Shown here piece by piece: positions 17,504-25,450 of a stretch of DNA of 64,000 nucleotides. This DNA is from Flavobacterium sp. NKUCC04_CG (GTDB lineage: Bacteria; Bacteroidota; Bacteroidia; Flavobacteriales; Flavobacteriaceae). The translations under genes were made by a program, and so were the position numbers. The notes beneath the pieces were generated by a model. It ran no database searches. It worked only from the letters and a program-made list of their open reading frames with translations, and was not told where the DNA came from. Position 1 is the first letter of the stretch, and each line of letters starts with the position of its first letter. The stretch spans positions 124,001-188,000 of the forward strand of contig NZ_JAHKRA010000004.1 of the NCBI RefSeq assembly GCF_019345525.1. Direction: 5' to 3'.

Positions 17504-19171
17504 ATGATGCGGTTTATTTCTATGGTATTGGTTTTAATTTCTGTGAATGCTTTTGCAATCAATAGAACGGAGCAATTGAATTCGTTTATAAAAATATGGG
17601 GAGTAGTGAAATACATGCATCCAGAGGCGAGTCGTGGTGCTTATGATATGAATAAAGAATTTGTTGAAAAATACGAACAAATTACAAAGGGGATCAATCA
17701 ACAAGAATTTGAACAAAATATACTGAGTTGGATAGAACATTTTGACTCCAAGAGAAACCATTATAATACCACCCAAAATCAGCATATTGAAATTTATGCG
17801 GATTACCATTGGATTTCAAACTTCGGAAGTCCTTTGCAAAACAAACTAAAAACTATAATAAACAATGATAATACCGGCGATTATTATGCAAAGCTCAGAA
17901 AAATGACTTCTTATGTTAGTTTAGAAGACGAGAGTAAGACATTTGCTTTTAATCAGGATATCAAATCACATCAATTGTTGTTATTGGCTTCATTTTGGAA
18001 TGCGATGCAATTTTGGAACGTCAACATCACTTTAAACGATAAAGCTTGGAATTTGGTTTTAGAGGAAACTGTTGAGCAATTTGAATCGAGTAAAACAACC
18101 ACTGATTTTGAACGGATAAAAGACAATTTACTGGCCAATATCAATGATTCGCATTCCGATAATCTAGATATTAGTTTAGTCGTAAACCGAATGAAGTACT
18201 ATCCGGTATTTGGAGGGAAAATTATTAATGATTCTTTGGTGATTACGGAAATTCGCGATTTGCCAAAAGCCCAAGTTCAGGGAGTTGCCTTAGGTGATGT
18301 AGTTGTTGGAATAGACGATATGACCGTGGCGGCCTATATTTCTAAAAACTTTCATTTATGCAGTTCGAACGGCAGTTCAATCAGGGCGAGAATTCAAAGA
18401 ATTTTATTACTTGCATCGGACAAGCGAACTATCAAGATTAGTTTATTAAAACGGGAATCAGGATTGGTTGTTGACAAAGAAATACCGCTATACGAACCGA
18501 GTGAAATAAACTATACTCAAGCATCTTTAATGCCGAGTTCTTTTTTGAGTTCTACCTACACTAGTGTTAATGATGAAATAGGCTATATCAACTTGCAAAG
18601 CATAACGGGAAAAACATTAAAAAAAGCCTTGACAGCATTCAAAGATAGCAAGGGAATCATTGTTGATTTACGCACACATCCGGCCAATCTTGTAATCAGG
18701 GATATCGATCATTTAGTTTCAGATAAAAAGAGGTTTTTGAAAATATTGGCGCCTGTAGGACCAGCTAAACGAGCTTTTCAAGACGATAATATTGCTGAGA
18801 AGATCGCCGGAAGTGCTGTAGTTGTATATGGCAAAAAGGAATCCTTTAAGGGTATAGTGGTTTTATTAGTAGATAGAGGAACACAGAGTAAAGCAGAGTA
18901 CTTGGGAGCGGCTATACAACAAAATGACAACTGTTATACTATAGGCGAACAGACCTCAGGGGCTATTATGAATTCAAATCATTACCAACTGCTCAACGGA
19001 CAAACCTTTGTTTTTACCAATTATATGGCGATGGATGTAAGCGGTAATTATACATTGCAACGCAATGGTTTAAAACTGGATAAAGCACTGCAAGAGCATA
19101 CACTGAATTACAAACCATCACTCTATATTGATGAAGCGATAAAGTATATACAAACAGCAGCGATAGAATAA
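17504..19171 (+). CDS. S41 family serine peptidase (C-terminal-processing/tricorn-like)
   Basis: A 555-residue exported protein. A signal peptide (MMRFISMVLVLISVNAFA) is followed by a helical N-terminal domain, a PDZ-like segment near GVALGDVVVGIDDMTV, and an S41 protease domain with LLVDRGTQSKAEYLGAAI. The probable nucleophile is S462, and IGEQTSGA corresponds to the conserved region after it. S41 enzymes cut substrates near the C-terminus in the periplasm, but this branch with its long helical N-terminal part is usually uncharacterised. It stands alone, tail to tail with the kinase gene after 36 bases and without a clear terminator. Catalytic assignment is by motif only. Confidence 0.82.
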   Translation: MMRFISMVLVLISVNAFAINRTEQLNSFIKIWGVVKYMHPEASRGAYDMNKEFVEKYEQITKGINQQEFEQNILSWIEHFDSKRNHYNTTQNQHIEIYADYHWISNFGSPLQNKLKTIINNDNTGDYYAKLRKMTSYVSLEDESKTFAFNQDIKSHQLLLLASFWNAMQFWNVNITLNDKAWNLVLEETVEQFESSKTTTDFERIKDNLLANINDSHSDNLDISLVVNRMKYYPVFGGKIINDSLVITEIRDLPKAQVQGVALGDVVVGIDDMTVAAYISKNFHLCSSNGSSIRARIQRILLLASDKRTIKISLLKRESGLVVDKEIPLYEPSEINYTQASLMPSSFLSSTYTSVNDEIGYINLQSITGKTLKKALTAFKDSKGIIVDLRTHPANLVIRDIDHLVSDKKRFLKILAPVGPAKRAFQDDNIAEKIAGSAVVVYGKKESFKGIVVLLVDRGTQSKAEYLGAAIQQNDNCYTIGEQTSGAIMNSNHYQLLNGQTFVFTNYMAMDVSGNYTLQRNGLKLDKALQEHTLNYKPSLYIDEAIKYIQTAAIE

Positions 19172-19207
19172 AAGAGAAGGATGCCATCATCTAAATAATT
19201 TTGCTTC

Positions 19208-21199
19208 CTATTTTTTTTCAATAACAACCTTTAATGTGGTTCCTGTTCCCTTTTTTGATTCGATGTTCCAGCTACCTCCCAGTTCCTTGACGCGTTCATC
19301 AAAATTCCGCAGGCCAATACCTTTATTTGATTTGGACGTATTAAAACCAACCCCATTATCTTGAATTTTGATTATAATTGAAGTAGCGTTTTCCAATACA
19401 ACAATAAAACATTGAGTAGCTTCTGCGTGTTTTAAAACGTTTTGAATGGCTTCTTGAAGCAAGCGATATATGTTTATTTTTTGATCATAGCTAAAAGGCG
19501 ACCAATCTAGATTTTTAGCGATTAATGATTCAAATGCCGTAGTGGTTGTCGATTGTTTGTCGATTAAATTCTCAATAACCTGAGAGAAATTGGATTGTGC
19601 AAAAGTATTGTCTTTCAAATTGTGGGAAATCTGTCTTATTTGTTCTGAAGCGCTTTCTAAATCAGCAACTAATTGTTCTTTTTGTTGGCTGTTTGAGTTC
19701 AAATGCAGTTTGATACTAAACAAGGTATTGATGATTCCATCGTGTAATTCCTTAGCGATACGGTTTCGTTCTTGGAGCAACAGTTGTTGGCCGAGTTCGT
19801 CCTGTTGTAATAATAATCTATAGATGACTTCTTTGGAATTTTGCTGGTCTTGTATATAGCGCAGTTGCCTGTTTTTTGCTTTTAGGCGGATAATAAAAAA
19901 GACGGCAAGTGACAAAATTAAAAACACCCCTAATGCCATCATCAACAGCGATACGCGGCGAACTAAAATTTCATTTTTTTGTTCCATTTCATTGGTTTCA
20001 TATTCGATACGGGCAAACTTATTTCGGGTTTGTATCTCCTTAACTCGGATGCTGTCGTTCGTTTTAAAATGTAAGTCGGAATAAAATTGGCTTTTTTCGG
20101 CATCGTAGTTCGAAAGTAATTTTAGACTTCGCAAGATCTCATCGTGGCTTTGGGTCTCCTTTGCTAAACTGTAAGCTTCTTTCCAGTATTTTAGGGAAGT
20201 CGCGGTATCTTTAATGTGGATATAATAGTCGCCTAAACGAATTTTACTAGTGATAATTCCCGGTTTTAATTGTAAACTATCGCGTATGCTTAGAGCTGCT
20301 ATCAACAGGGGAAATGCTTTTTTATGTTGGTTTTGAAGCATATAATTATTGCCAAGATTGTTGAGAAGCATGGCGTATAGTGCTGGTTTTTCCGTCTTTA
20401 AATTTGGGGTAGTTAGCCCTTTTTGATAGAGGTTCTCCGCTTGTTTAAATTCGGATAGTTTATCATAGGTATTACCCATATTATTGTAGCAATTGACTAG
20501 AGAATAGTGTAAATCCTCGGGGTCCATATCGGTTTGTTTTAGCTGATTTAAGGTTTCTAAGGCCTTATACTGGTAAAGTAGCGCTTCTTTGTGTTGGGCA
20601 TTCTGACTTAAAGTAATTGCCAACAAATTGTAACTCTGGTACAAATAGCGTATATCAGTAGTGTTTTGTAACAAGTGTAAGGTTTTGAGAATTTCTGCTT
20701 CACTCTCATTATAGAGCCCTTCATCAAACAAAATACCCGCCTTATATAGTGAGGTTTTGGCCTGTTTTAGAGTGTCGTTCAGTAAGTGATAGAGATTGGT
20801 AGATTTGGAATAATAGTAATATGCGCTATCGGGCTGACTGATTTCGTCATAATAGTCTCCAATAAAATATAGAGCCTGAGCCGTGTGTGCACTATCCTTG
20901 CTTATTTTTGATTTTTCATATAGCTTTTTAGACAGCTTGAAATAGCTTGTCTTATGTCCTAAATTGTAGGCTAACGATGCGGTTTCTATTAAGCGCTCTC
21001 GGTGTTGGCTTGTGTTTGTAGCGTTCTTAAACAGTTGACTTATAGAGTCTAGATAATTTAATTGATCGGGTACACTCGTATTGGGAGCATTTAGTTTGTT
21101 TAAATACAGTTGATAGGTGGTTGTCGCTTTTTCCGGATTATAATCATTACAACTAAAGAGTGAAAAGAGCAGTAAAATGTAGATTAAGGGAGACTTCAT
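19208..21199 (-). CDS. TPR-containing sensor histidine kinase, lipoprotein-like (paralogue of the 3.7 kb kinase)
   Basis: Predicted sensor kinase of 663 residues with the same plan as the kinase at 3694: a lipobox-like LFSC after the signal, several tetratricopeptide repeats (for example YNNMGNTYDKLSEFKQAENL), a membrane segment near 420-440, then a HisKA_3 core. His486 lies in RIAKELHDGIIN, with ATP-site motifs QDNGVGFN and GIGLRNFDERV. Both kinases share the juxtamembrane segment RNKFARI-YET-EM. The ATG at 21199 (MKSPLIYILLL) is preferred over 21265 because it gives a proper signal, and the upstream ATG lies beside a hairpin. The likely cognate regulator is the NarL-type protein at 22601, on the opposite strand. 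Confidence 0.86.
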   Translation of the reverse strand: MKSPLIYILLLFSLFSCNDYNPEKATTTYQLYLNKLNAPNTSVPDQLNYLDSISQLFKNATNTSQHRERLIETASLAYNLGHKTSYFKLSKKLYEKSKISKDSAHTAQALYFIGDYYDEISQPDSAYYYYSKSTNLYHLLNDTLKQAKTSLYKAGILFDEGLYNESEAEILKTLHLLQNTTDIRYLYQSYNLLAITLSQNAQHKEALLYQYKALETLNQLKQTDMDPEDLHYSLVNCYNNMGNTYDKLSEFKQAENLYQKGLTTPNLKTEKPALYAMLLNNLGNNYMLQNQHKKAFPLLIAALSIRDSLQLKPGIITSKIRLGDYYIHIKDTATSLKYWKEAYSLAKETQSHDEILRSLKLLSNYDAEKSQFYSDLHFKTNDSIRVKEIQTRNKFARIEYETNEMEQKNEILVRRVSLLMMALGVFLILSLAVFFIIRLKAKNRQLRYIQDQQNSKEVIYRLLLQQDELGQQLLLQERNRIAKELHDGIINTLFSIKLHLNSNSQQKEQLVADLESASEQIRQISHNLKDNTFAQSNFSQVIENLIDKQSTTTTAFESLIAKNLDWSPFSYDQKINIYRLLQEAIQNVLKHAEATQCFIVVLENATSIIIKIQDNGVGFNTSKSNKGIGLRNFDERVKELGGSWNIESKKGTGTTLKVVIEKK

Positions 21200-21238
21200 A
21201 AGTGTTTTTTGGCTGACTAATCGATATCCCAAAATTAT

Positions 21239-21276
21239 ATAATCTGAAGATGATTTTAAGGTCATCTTCAGATTAT
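21239..21276 (-). terminator. 15-bp perfect inverted repeat, probable terminator of the small lipoprotein gene
   Basis: ATAATCTGAAGATGA pairs exactly with its complement across an 8-base loop. In the minus direction it is followed by ATAATTTT, and it lies 20 bases after the small lipoprotein stop and 40 bases before the kinase start. Confidence 0.65.
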
Positions 21277-21295
21277 TATTAAAAAAATAAAAAAA

Positions 21296-21496
21296 TTATT
21301 TCTTTTTATCTAAATCTTTACCTAAATCACCATTGTCTGAGGTTTTGTAATTTGGCAGCGGTGTTGGAATAGTGTCCGATAAACTGGTGTTGGTCAGCTC
21401 ATTCTCATTGGAGTGTAATTCATCGTTGTCACTAGTACACGATTGAAGCGCTAAGGCTATACTAAAAAACCCGAAAAGTAAAAGTGCTTTTTTCAT
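21296..21496 (-). CDS. Small lipoprotein, unknown function (66 aa)
   Basis: A short exported protein starting MKKALLLFGFFSIALALQSC, a textbook lipoprotein signal with the cysteine at residue 20, followed by a polar tail rich in Asn, Asp, Glu and Lys that ends DLGKDLDKKK. The tail looks disordered and has no recognised domain. The longer reading frame to 21604 would bury the signal, so I use the internal ATG at 21496. It lies upstream of the kinase gene on the same strand, separated from it by a strong hairpin. It might be a signal-related accessory of that kinase, which is inference from position. The 299 bases upstream (21497-21795) show no further gene. Confidence 0.65.
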   Translation of the reverse strand: MKKALLLFGFFSIALALQSCTSDNDELHSNENELTNTSLSDTIPTPLPNYKTSDNGDLGKDLDKKK

Positions 21497-21795
21497 ACTA
21501 AATAATTTTAAAAATTGGTTTAAAAAATTGGTGACCGCTACTCCTGTTGGAGTATCAGCGTAGAATAGCTGGGACTGGCTTATTCCGGTCAACAGCAACG
21601 CCAATTAAAACCGTGGTCTTAATAGTTCCCTCCTTGCTGTATAACCTTTTTTCGTTCGTAATTGGTGGTTATAACTACTACAAAGAAAGTATAGTGGGTT
21701 TGAAAAAAGCGAGATTTCCCTTGGAGTTTTGTATAAGCTAGGCGTTGACTAGTAGTGTCTTACGTTTTCGTGGTGAACGTAGGGATTATAAAAAA

Positions 21796-22512
21796 CTAAA
21801 GTTTAAGATGGGTTAAAATATGCTCTAAGCTGTTTTTGTAATTTGGTGATATGGGAATGACTTCACCGTTGTTTAGATAGCATTTGGCTTGGCTTAAATG
21901 GATGCGTTGAACCGCAGCTATATGAACGATATAACTCTTGTGGATTCGTATAAAAAGAGCGGGTAGGTTTTCTTGAAAATATTTTAAGGTTTTCAAAGCT
22001 ACCACGGTTCTACCATCCATTAAAATGATATCTGTGGTATTGTTGTCGGCTTTTAGAAAAACAATATCACTGTATTTTATAAATTTGTAGTCGCTATATG
22101 ATTTTACAGATAAGTAGGAGCTTTTTTTTTCGGGAACCCTGTTCTTAAAACGAGAAAGCGAGGAACCCAATAAATGAATTTTTAAGGGTGTTAACAAATA
22201 ATCCGAAAAACCGGATTGTATAGCCACTAGAGCGTCTTTGTCCGTATGGCTGAGGTAGATAAAATAGATGTAGTCAGTAAGGTATTCGTGTATGCGAGCA
22301 ATGCTTTCAAAACTCAATGGACCACGGCCGTTTTGCATACTGTTTTCGGCTATAAAAACCAAAGTAGGCTTCTTTGTTAGTAAAATTTCAAAGACAGTAT
22401 CGTCGTTTTTATAGACACCCAAACAATTTAAATGTGGAAAAAGTCGTAGTGCATCTACCGTTTTTTTGGATGCTATTTCATCATGGTCGATAACAATAAA
22501 ACAGTTAGACAT
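21796..22512 (-). CDS. LytTR DNA-binding protein with a degenerate receiver
   Basis: A 238-residue protein. Residues 1-125 have the length and pattern of a receiver domain (VIDHDE, then LVFIAENSM, then YFIYLSHTD and GFSDYLLTPL) but lack key residues. The phosphoacceptor position after strand 3 is A55 followed by E56, and the conserved lysine before proline is T. The C-terminal LytTR domain looks intact, with IVFLKADNNTTDIILMDG, LKYFQENLPALFIRIHKSYI and a PISPNYKNSL end. It should therefore bind DNA without phosphorylation control. It is divergent, after an 88-base gap, from the NarL-type regulator at 22601 and may regulate the same module. Confidence 0.82.
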   Translation of the reverse strand: MSNCFIVIDHDEIASKKTVDALRLFPHLNCLGVYKNDDTVFEILLTKKPTLVFIAENSMQNGRGPLSFESIARIHEYLTDYIYFIYLSHTDKDALVAIQSGFSDYLLTPLKIHLLGSSLSRFKNRVPEKKSSYLSVKSYSDYKFIKYSDIVFLKADNNTTDIILMDGRTVVALKTLKYFQENLPALFIRIHKSYIVHIAAVQRIHLSQAKCYLNNGEVIPISPNYKNSLEHILTHLKL

Positions 22513-22600
22513 CGGTTAAAATTATTTCTGTAAAGAAAACCCCAATTAAATTTTTATATATATAGAAAAAATACCTTCTTTGTTAATAAAAAGCTAAAAC

Positions 22601-23236
22601 ATGAATTTTTTAATAGTTGACGATCACCCTCTGATTGTGGAAGGATATAGGAGCATTCTTCAAAGTGTCTTCCCTTTTTTTTGTTTTCACAAAGCACATA
22701 CTGTAGATCAGGCTTTTAGTCTCATTAGACAAAACACGGAGATTGATTGTTTTATATTGGATTACGATTTGCCGATTTGTGAGATTTATGGTATTGTCAA
22801 TGGGACAGATTTAGCTAGGGAAATAAGACGGTATTACCCACAGTCTAAAATTATGATGATTACGGCCCATGAGGAAATTCTAACCATTTACCATATCCAT
22901 AAAAAAGCATTTCCCGATGCCTTAATGGTGAAAAAAGATGTAACAGCAGTAGTGCTGATTAAAGCATTGGAACATATTCAAAATGGCGAACGATTTTATA
23001 GTGAAACCGTTAAGAAATGTATGGCGCAAATCTCTAAAAAAGACTTGATGTGGGAAGAGAATAATATTCAAATTCTATTGTTTTTGGCCAAAGGATATAA
23101 GATTAAAAATATCAGTGAGTTAATGGGATTAAGTGGCAGTGGGGTGCAAAAACGAATTCTATTGATGAAAGAAGCTTTTGATGTGGTGGATAATGGCGGA
23201 CTTGTAAGGGAAGCAGTAAAACAAGGATATATTTAA
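22601..23236 (+). CDS. Response regulator, NarL/FixJ-like (paralogue of the 2.7 kb regulator)
   Basis: A 211-residue two-component regulator. The receiver has D7-D8 (MNFLIVDDHPL), phosphoacceptor D54 in FILDYDLP, T88 in MMITAHEE and K111, so it is complete. The C-terminal helix-turn-helix region contains AKGYKIKNISELMGLSGSGV, a better LuxR-like match than in the paralogue at 2744. Its likely partner is the TPR kinase at 19208-21199. The copy at 2.7 kb is directly divergent from its kinase, whereas here a lipoprotein gene and a LytTR gene lie between them. Target genes unknown. Confidence 0.85.
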   Translation: MNFLIVDDHPLIVEGYRSILQSVFPFFCFHKAHTVDQAFSLIRQNTEIDCFILDYDLPICEIYGIVNGTDLAREIRRYYPQSKIMMITAHEEILTIYHIHKKAFPDALMVKKDVTAVVLIKALEHIQNGERFYSETVKKCMAQISKKDLMWEENNIQILLFLAKGYKIKNISELMGLSGSGVQKRILLMKEAFDVVDNGGLVREAVKQGYI

Positions 23237-23457
23237 TTTATCGTATCAGCCCTGTATATAAACTTTATACAACCAACTCACATCTTTTTTAGGTTTGCAG
23301 TATAAAGGGGGCTTTTAACTGTTTTTGTAGAAGGACGTAAGGTTTTTGACCTTTTATTTACGCTAAAAATTAAAAGTTTGTTTTGCTTTTTATCAATTAA
23401 AATTGTAAATTTATTAGTAGAAAAGCTTGTTGTTTAAATCCCAAATCAGGGGGTTTC

Positions 23458-24192
23458 TTAAGCAAAGAAAGTGTTTATAGGCTGGTTTTTTATTAGCAGC
23501 AAGAAGGATTTTTCATCAAAATAACCGTTAGTAATCGGGATATTGGGATAGAATAATATGGCCTCCTCTTCATTGTCTAAGCTTACCCCTTCAATAGTCA
23601 TGGCCGTTTTTCCTTCAATGGTATTGTTAAAACTCATTAGGTGCTGAGCGTATATGTTTCCTTCAGCAACCGTATAATGCCCGTTTTCGGCAATTAGTGT
23701 AGTGCTGATGTCTTTTCCTATATAAGTTTCATGATCATTAGATGATGCGCCAAACAACAGCTCACAATTGAGATTTCCTGAAGTGTATAAAGAACCGTTT
23801 ACAACGACATTTTTAGCGGTAATGTTGGCTGTTACTATAAGGGTAATTCGGTCTTCTATAAAAATATCTCCAGACAAATGAAGGTCATTCTCGATAAGAA
23901 TTATTTTATTCGGTTCGCCTTCTTTAGTAGTAAATTCTAGAGATGAGGAATGGGTATTGTCTTGTATAAAAACATCAAAAGTGGTATCGTCTTTGTCGAT
24001 TTGTTGATAGGAAGTACTTAAATGGGTAGCTGCCTCCGGTTCAAGCATTTGAAGAAAGGCCGTTAACATTTCTGAATTGAGATTGGTTTGAGAATAAGTT
24101 AAGGATTCCAGCGCCGTTTGCACAGCAGCGTGTAATTTTTCCGACTTGGTTTTTAAATGGTGATTTAACTGTGTTTTGGTTATCTTTTTCAT
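23458..24192 (-). CDS. Bactofilin-like beta-helix protein, unknown function
   Basis: A 244-residue cytoplasmic protein with no signal peptide. The first 90 residues are helical and polar. From about residue 100 there is a run of short beta strands with periodic small and hydrophobic residues: IILIENDLHLSGDIFIEDR, LIVTANITAKNVVVNGSLYT, then SGNLNC. This resembles the right-handed beta-helix of bactofilins (polymer-forming cytoskeletal proteins) and related repeat proteins. I use the ATG at 24192 (MKKITKTQLN). It is not a clear bactofilin by length, and another parallel beta-helix protein is possible. It precedes a DUF4870 gene on the same strand, with 74 bases between. Confidence 0.6.
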   Translation of the reverse strand: MKKITKTQLNHHLKTKSEKLHAAVQTALESLTYSQTNLNSEMLTAFLQMLEPEAATHLSTSYQQIDKDDTTFDVFIQDNTHSSSLEFTTKEGEPNKIILIENDLHLSGDIFIEDRITLIVTANITAKNVVVNGSLYTSGNLNCELLFGASSNDHETYIGKDISTTLIAENGHYTVAEGNIYAQHLMSFNNTIEGKTAMTIEGVSLDNEEEAILFYPNIPITNGYFDEKSFLLLIKNQPINTFFA

Positions 24193-24266
24193 AGCAAATA
24201 GGCTGCAATTCACCGCTGCAATATTAGGAGATAATAAGGCAGGGGTGAATTAGTGTTAGGTCTCGA

Positions 24267-24596
24267 TTATCCTAAGAAATCAAATTTGTCCTCAAATATT
24301 TTTCCAAAGACAGGAATCGGTTTTTTTTGTTCATTTACAGCATTGATTACACCAAATACCCAAAGTATAAGTAAGATTAAGCTGATATAATTTAAAAAGG
24401 ATAGAGCAGGAACTATAGACACAACAATAGTTAAGGCAATATTGATGATAATAGATAGTATAAAGAAGCCGAATCCCTGACGTAAGTGATAAGTAACCAA
24501 GTCGCTTTTAGGGTTTAAATCTTTGCTTTTTACAAAAGCAATCAACCATCCGATGATGGTTATATAACTTAAAATGGAAAGCGTTTTATTATTCAT
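24267..24596 (-). CDS. DUF4870 family membrane protein
   Basis: A 109-residue membrane protein with three hydrophobic segments: the N-terminal helix around ILSYITIIGWLIAFV, the conserved YHLRQGFGFFILSIIINIAL, and a third helix followed by the PIPVFGKIFEDKF tail. The YHxRQ motif and the C-terminal P-G-I pattern are typical of DUF4870/Tic20-like small membrane proteins in Bacteroidetes. No function is established. It lies between the bactofilin-like gene and the LytTR gene on the same strand. Both gaps (74 and 114 bases) lack clear terminators, so a shared transcript is possible. Confidence 0.82.
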   Translation of the reverse strand: MNNKTLSILSYITIIGWLIAFVKSKDLNPKSDLVTYHLRQGFGFFILSIIINIALTIVVSIVPALSFLNYISLILLILWVFGVINAVNEQKKPIPVFGKIFEDKFDFLG

Positions 24597-24710
24597 AATG
24601 ATTTATTTTTCAGCAAATGTATTATCGAGCACTATTTCGTACAACCATGCCTTTGTGTTTGGTGCTTTTGGCTTTGTATACAACACTTTTCAGTAATAAG
24701 CTGCTTATGA

Positions 24711-25445
24711 TTAATCGCGCATTAATTTGAAAAAGGCTTCTTTATGAGCACGCGAGATAGGAATTGATATTTTGTCTACCATTTGTACCCTGCCATCTCG
24801 GGAATAACTGCTGATGCAATTGATATTGATCAGATGCGATTGATGTATTCTAAGAAATTGGGGTGCTAGTAGCATTTCTTCATAGTGTTTGAGTGCTTTG
24901 GACACAATAATTTTTTTTCCTTCAGTTAAATAAAAGGTGGTATAAGAACCCGAGGTCTCACAGCGAATAATATCGTTAATTTTGATAACATGCATCGCTT
25001 CCTGAGTTGGTAGAACAATTCGTTCTGGCATCTTTTTGATATGGGTGGTGAAGTGTTGCAGTTGGGTTTCTAGTTCGAATCTTTCTCGTCGGTTGTCGAT
25101 TCGCTCGATAGAAGTTTTGAGTTCGTCAGCATCTATGGGTTTTAGTAGGTAGTCAATAGCATTATATTTAAAGGCCCTCACGGCATGTTCTTCATAGGCT
25201 GTTGTGAATATTAAATGAAACGACTTATGAGTAATTAGATTTAAGACATCGAAACCAGTGCCGCTTTGTAGCATAATGTCCATAAAGACTAAATCGGGCT
25301 TTAAATCGTCTATTAATTTGATAGCATCGCTGGCATTGGCCGCCTGACCAATGATTTGAATTTGTTGCGGTGCTGCGATTTCTAATAATAAGGAAAGCGC
25401 TTCGCGTAAATGATGCTCGTCTTCTACAATTATCGTTTTATACAT
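24711..25445 (-). CDS. LytTR response regulator (partner of the LytS-type kinase)
   Basis: A 244-residue regulator with an intact receiver (VEDEHHLREAL, phosphoacceptor D56 in DLVFMDIML, and the Lys in DYLLKPID) and a C-terminal LytTR DNA-binding domain (MHVIKINDIIRCETSGSYTT and HYEEMLLAPQFLRIHQSHLI). I use the ATG at 25445 (MYKTIIVEDE), five bases after the kinase stop, rather than the ATG at 25484, which would overlap the kinase gene. Kinase and regulator are thus one transcript. By family, it binds direct repeats near target promoters when phosphorylated. No target is evident here. Confidence 0.92.
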   Translation of the reverse strand: MYKTIIVEDEHHLREALSLLLEIAAPQQIQIIGQAANASDAIKLIDDLKPDLVFMDIMLQSGTGFDVLNLITHKSFHLIFTTAYEEHAVRAFKYNAIDYLLKPIDADELKTSIERIDNRRERFELETQLQHFTTHIKKMPERIVLPTQEAMHVIKINDIIRCETSGSYTTFYLTEGKKIIVSKALKHYEEMLLAPQFLRIHQSHLININCISSYSRDGRVQMVDKISIPISRAHKEAFFKLMRD

Positions 25446-25450
25446 AGGTG

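Noticed and set aside
21547..21741. Plus-strand ORF upstream of the LytTR gene.
   Set aside because: It runs antisense to a likely promoter region and has no domain or ribosome site.
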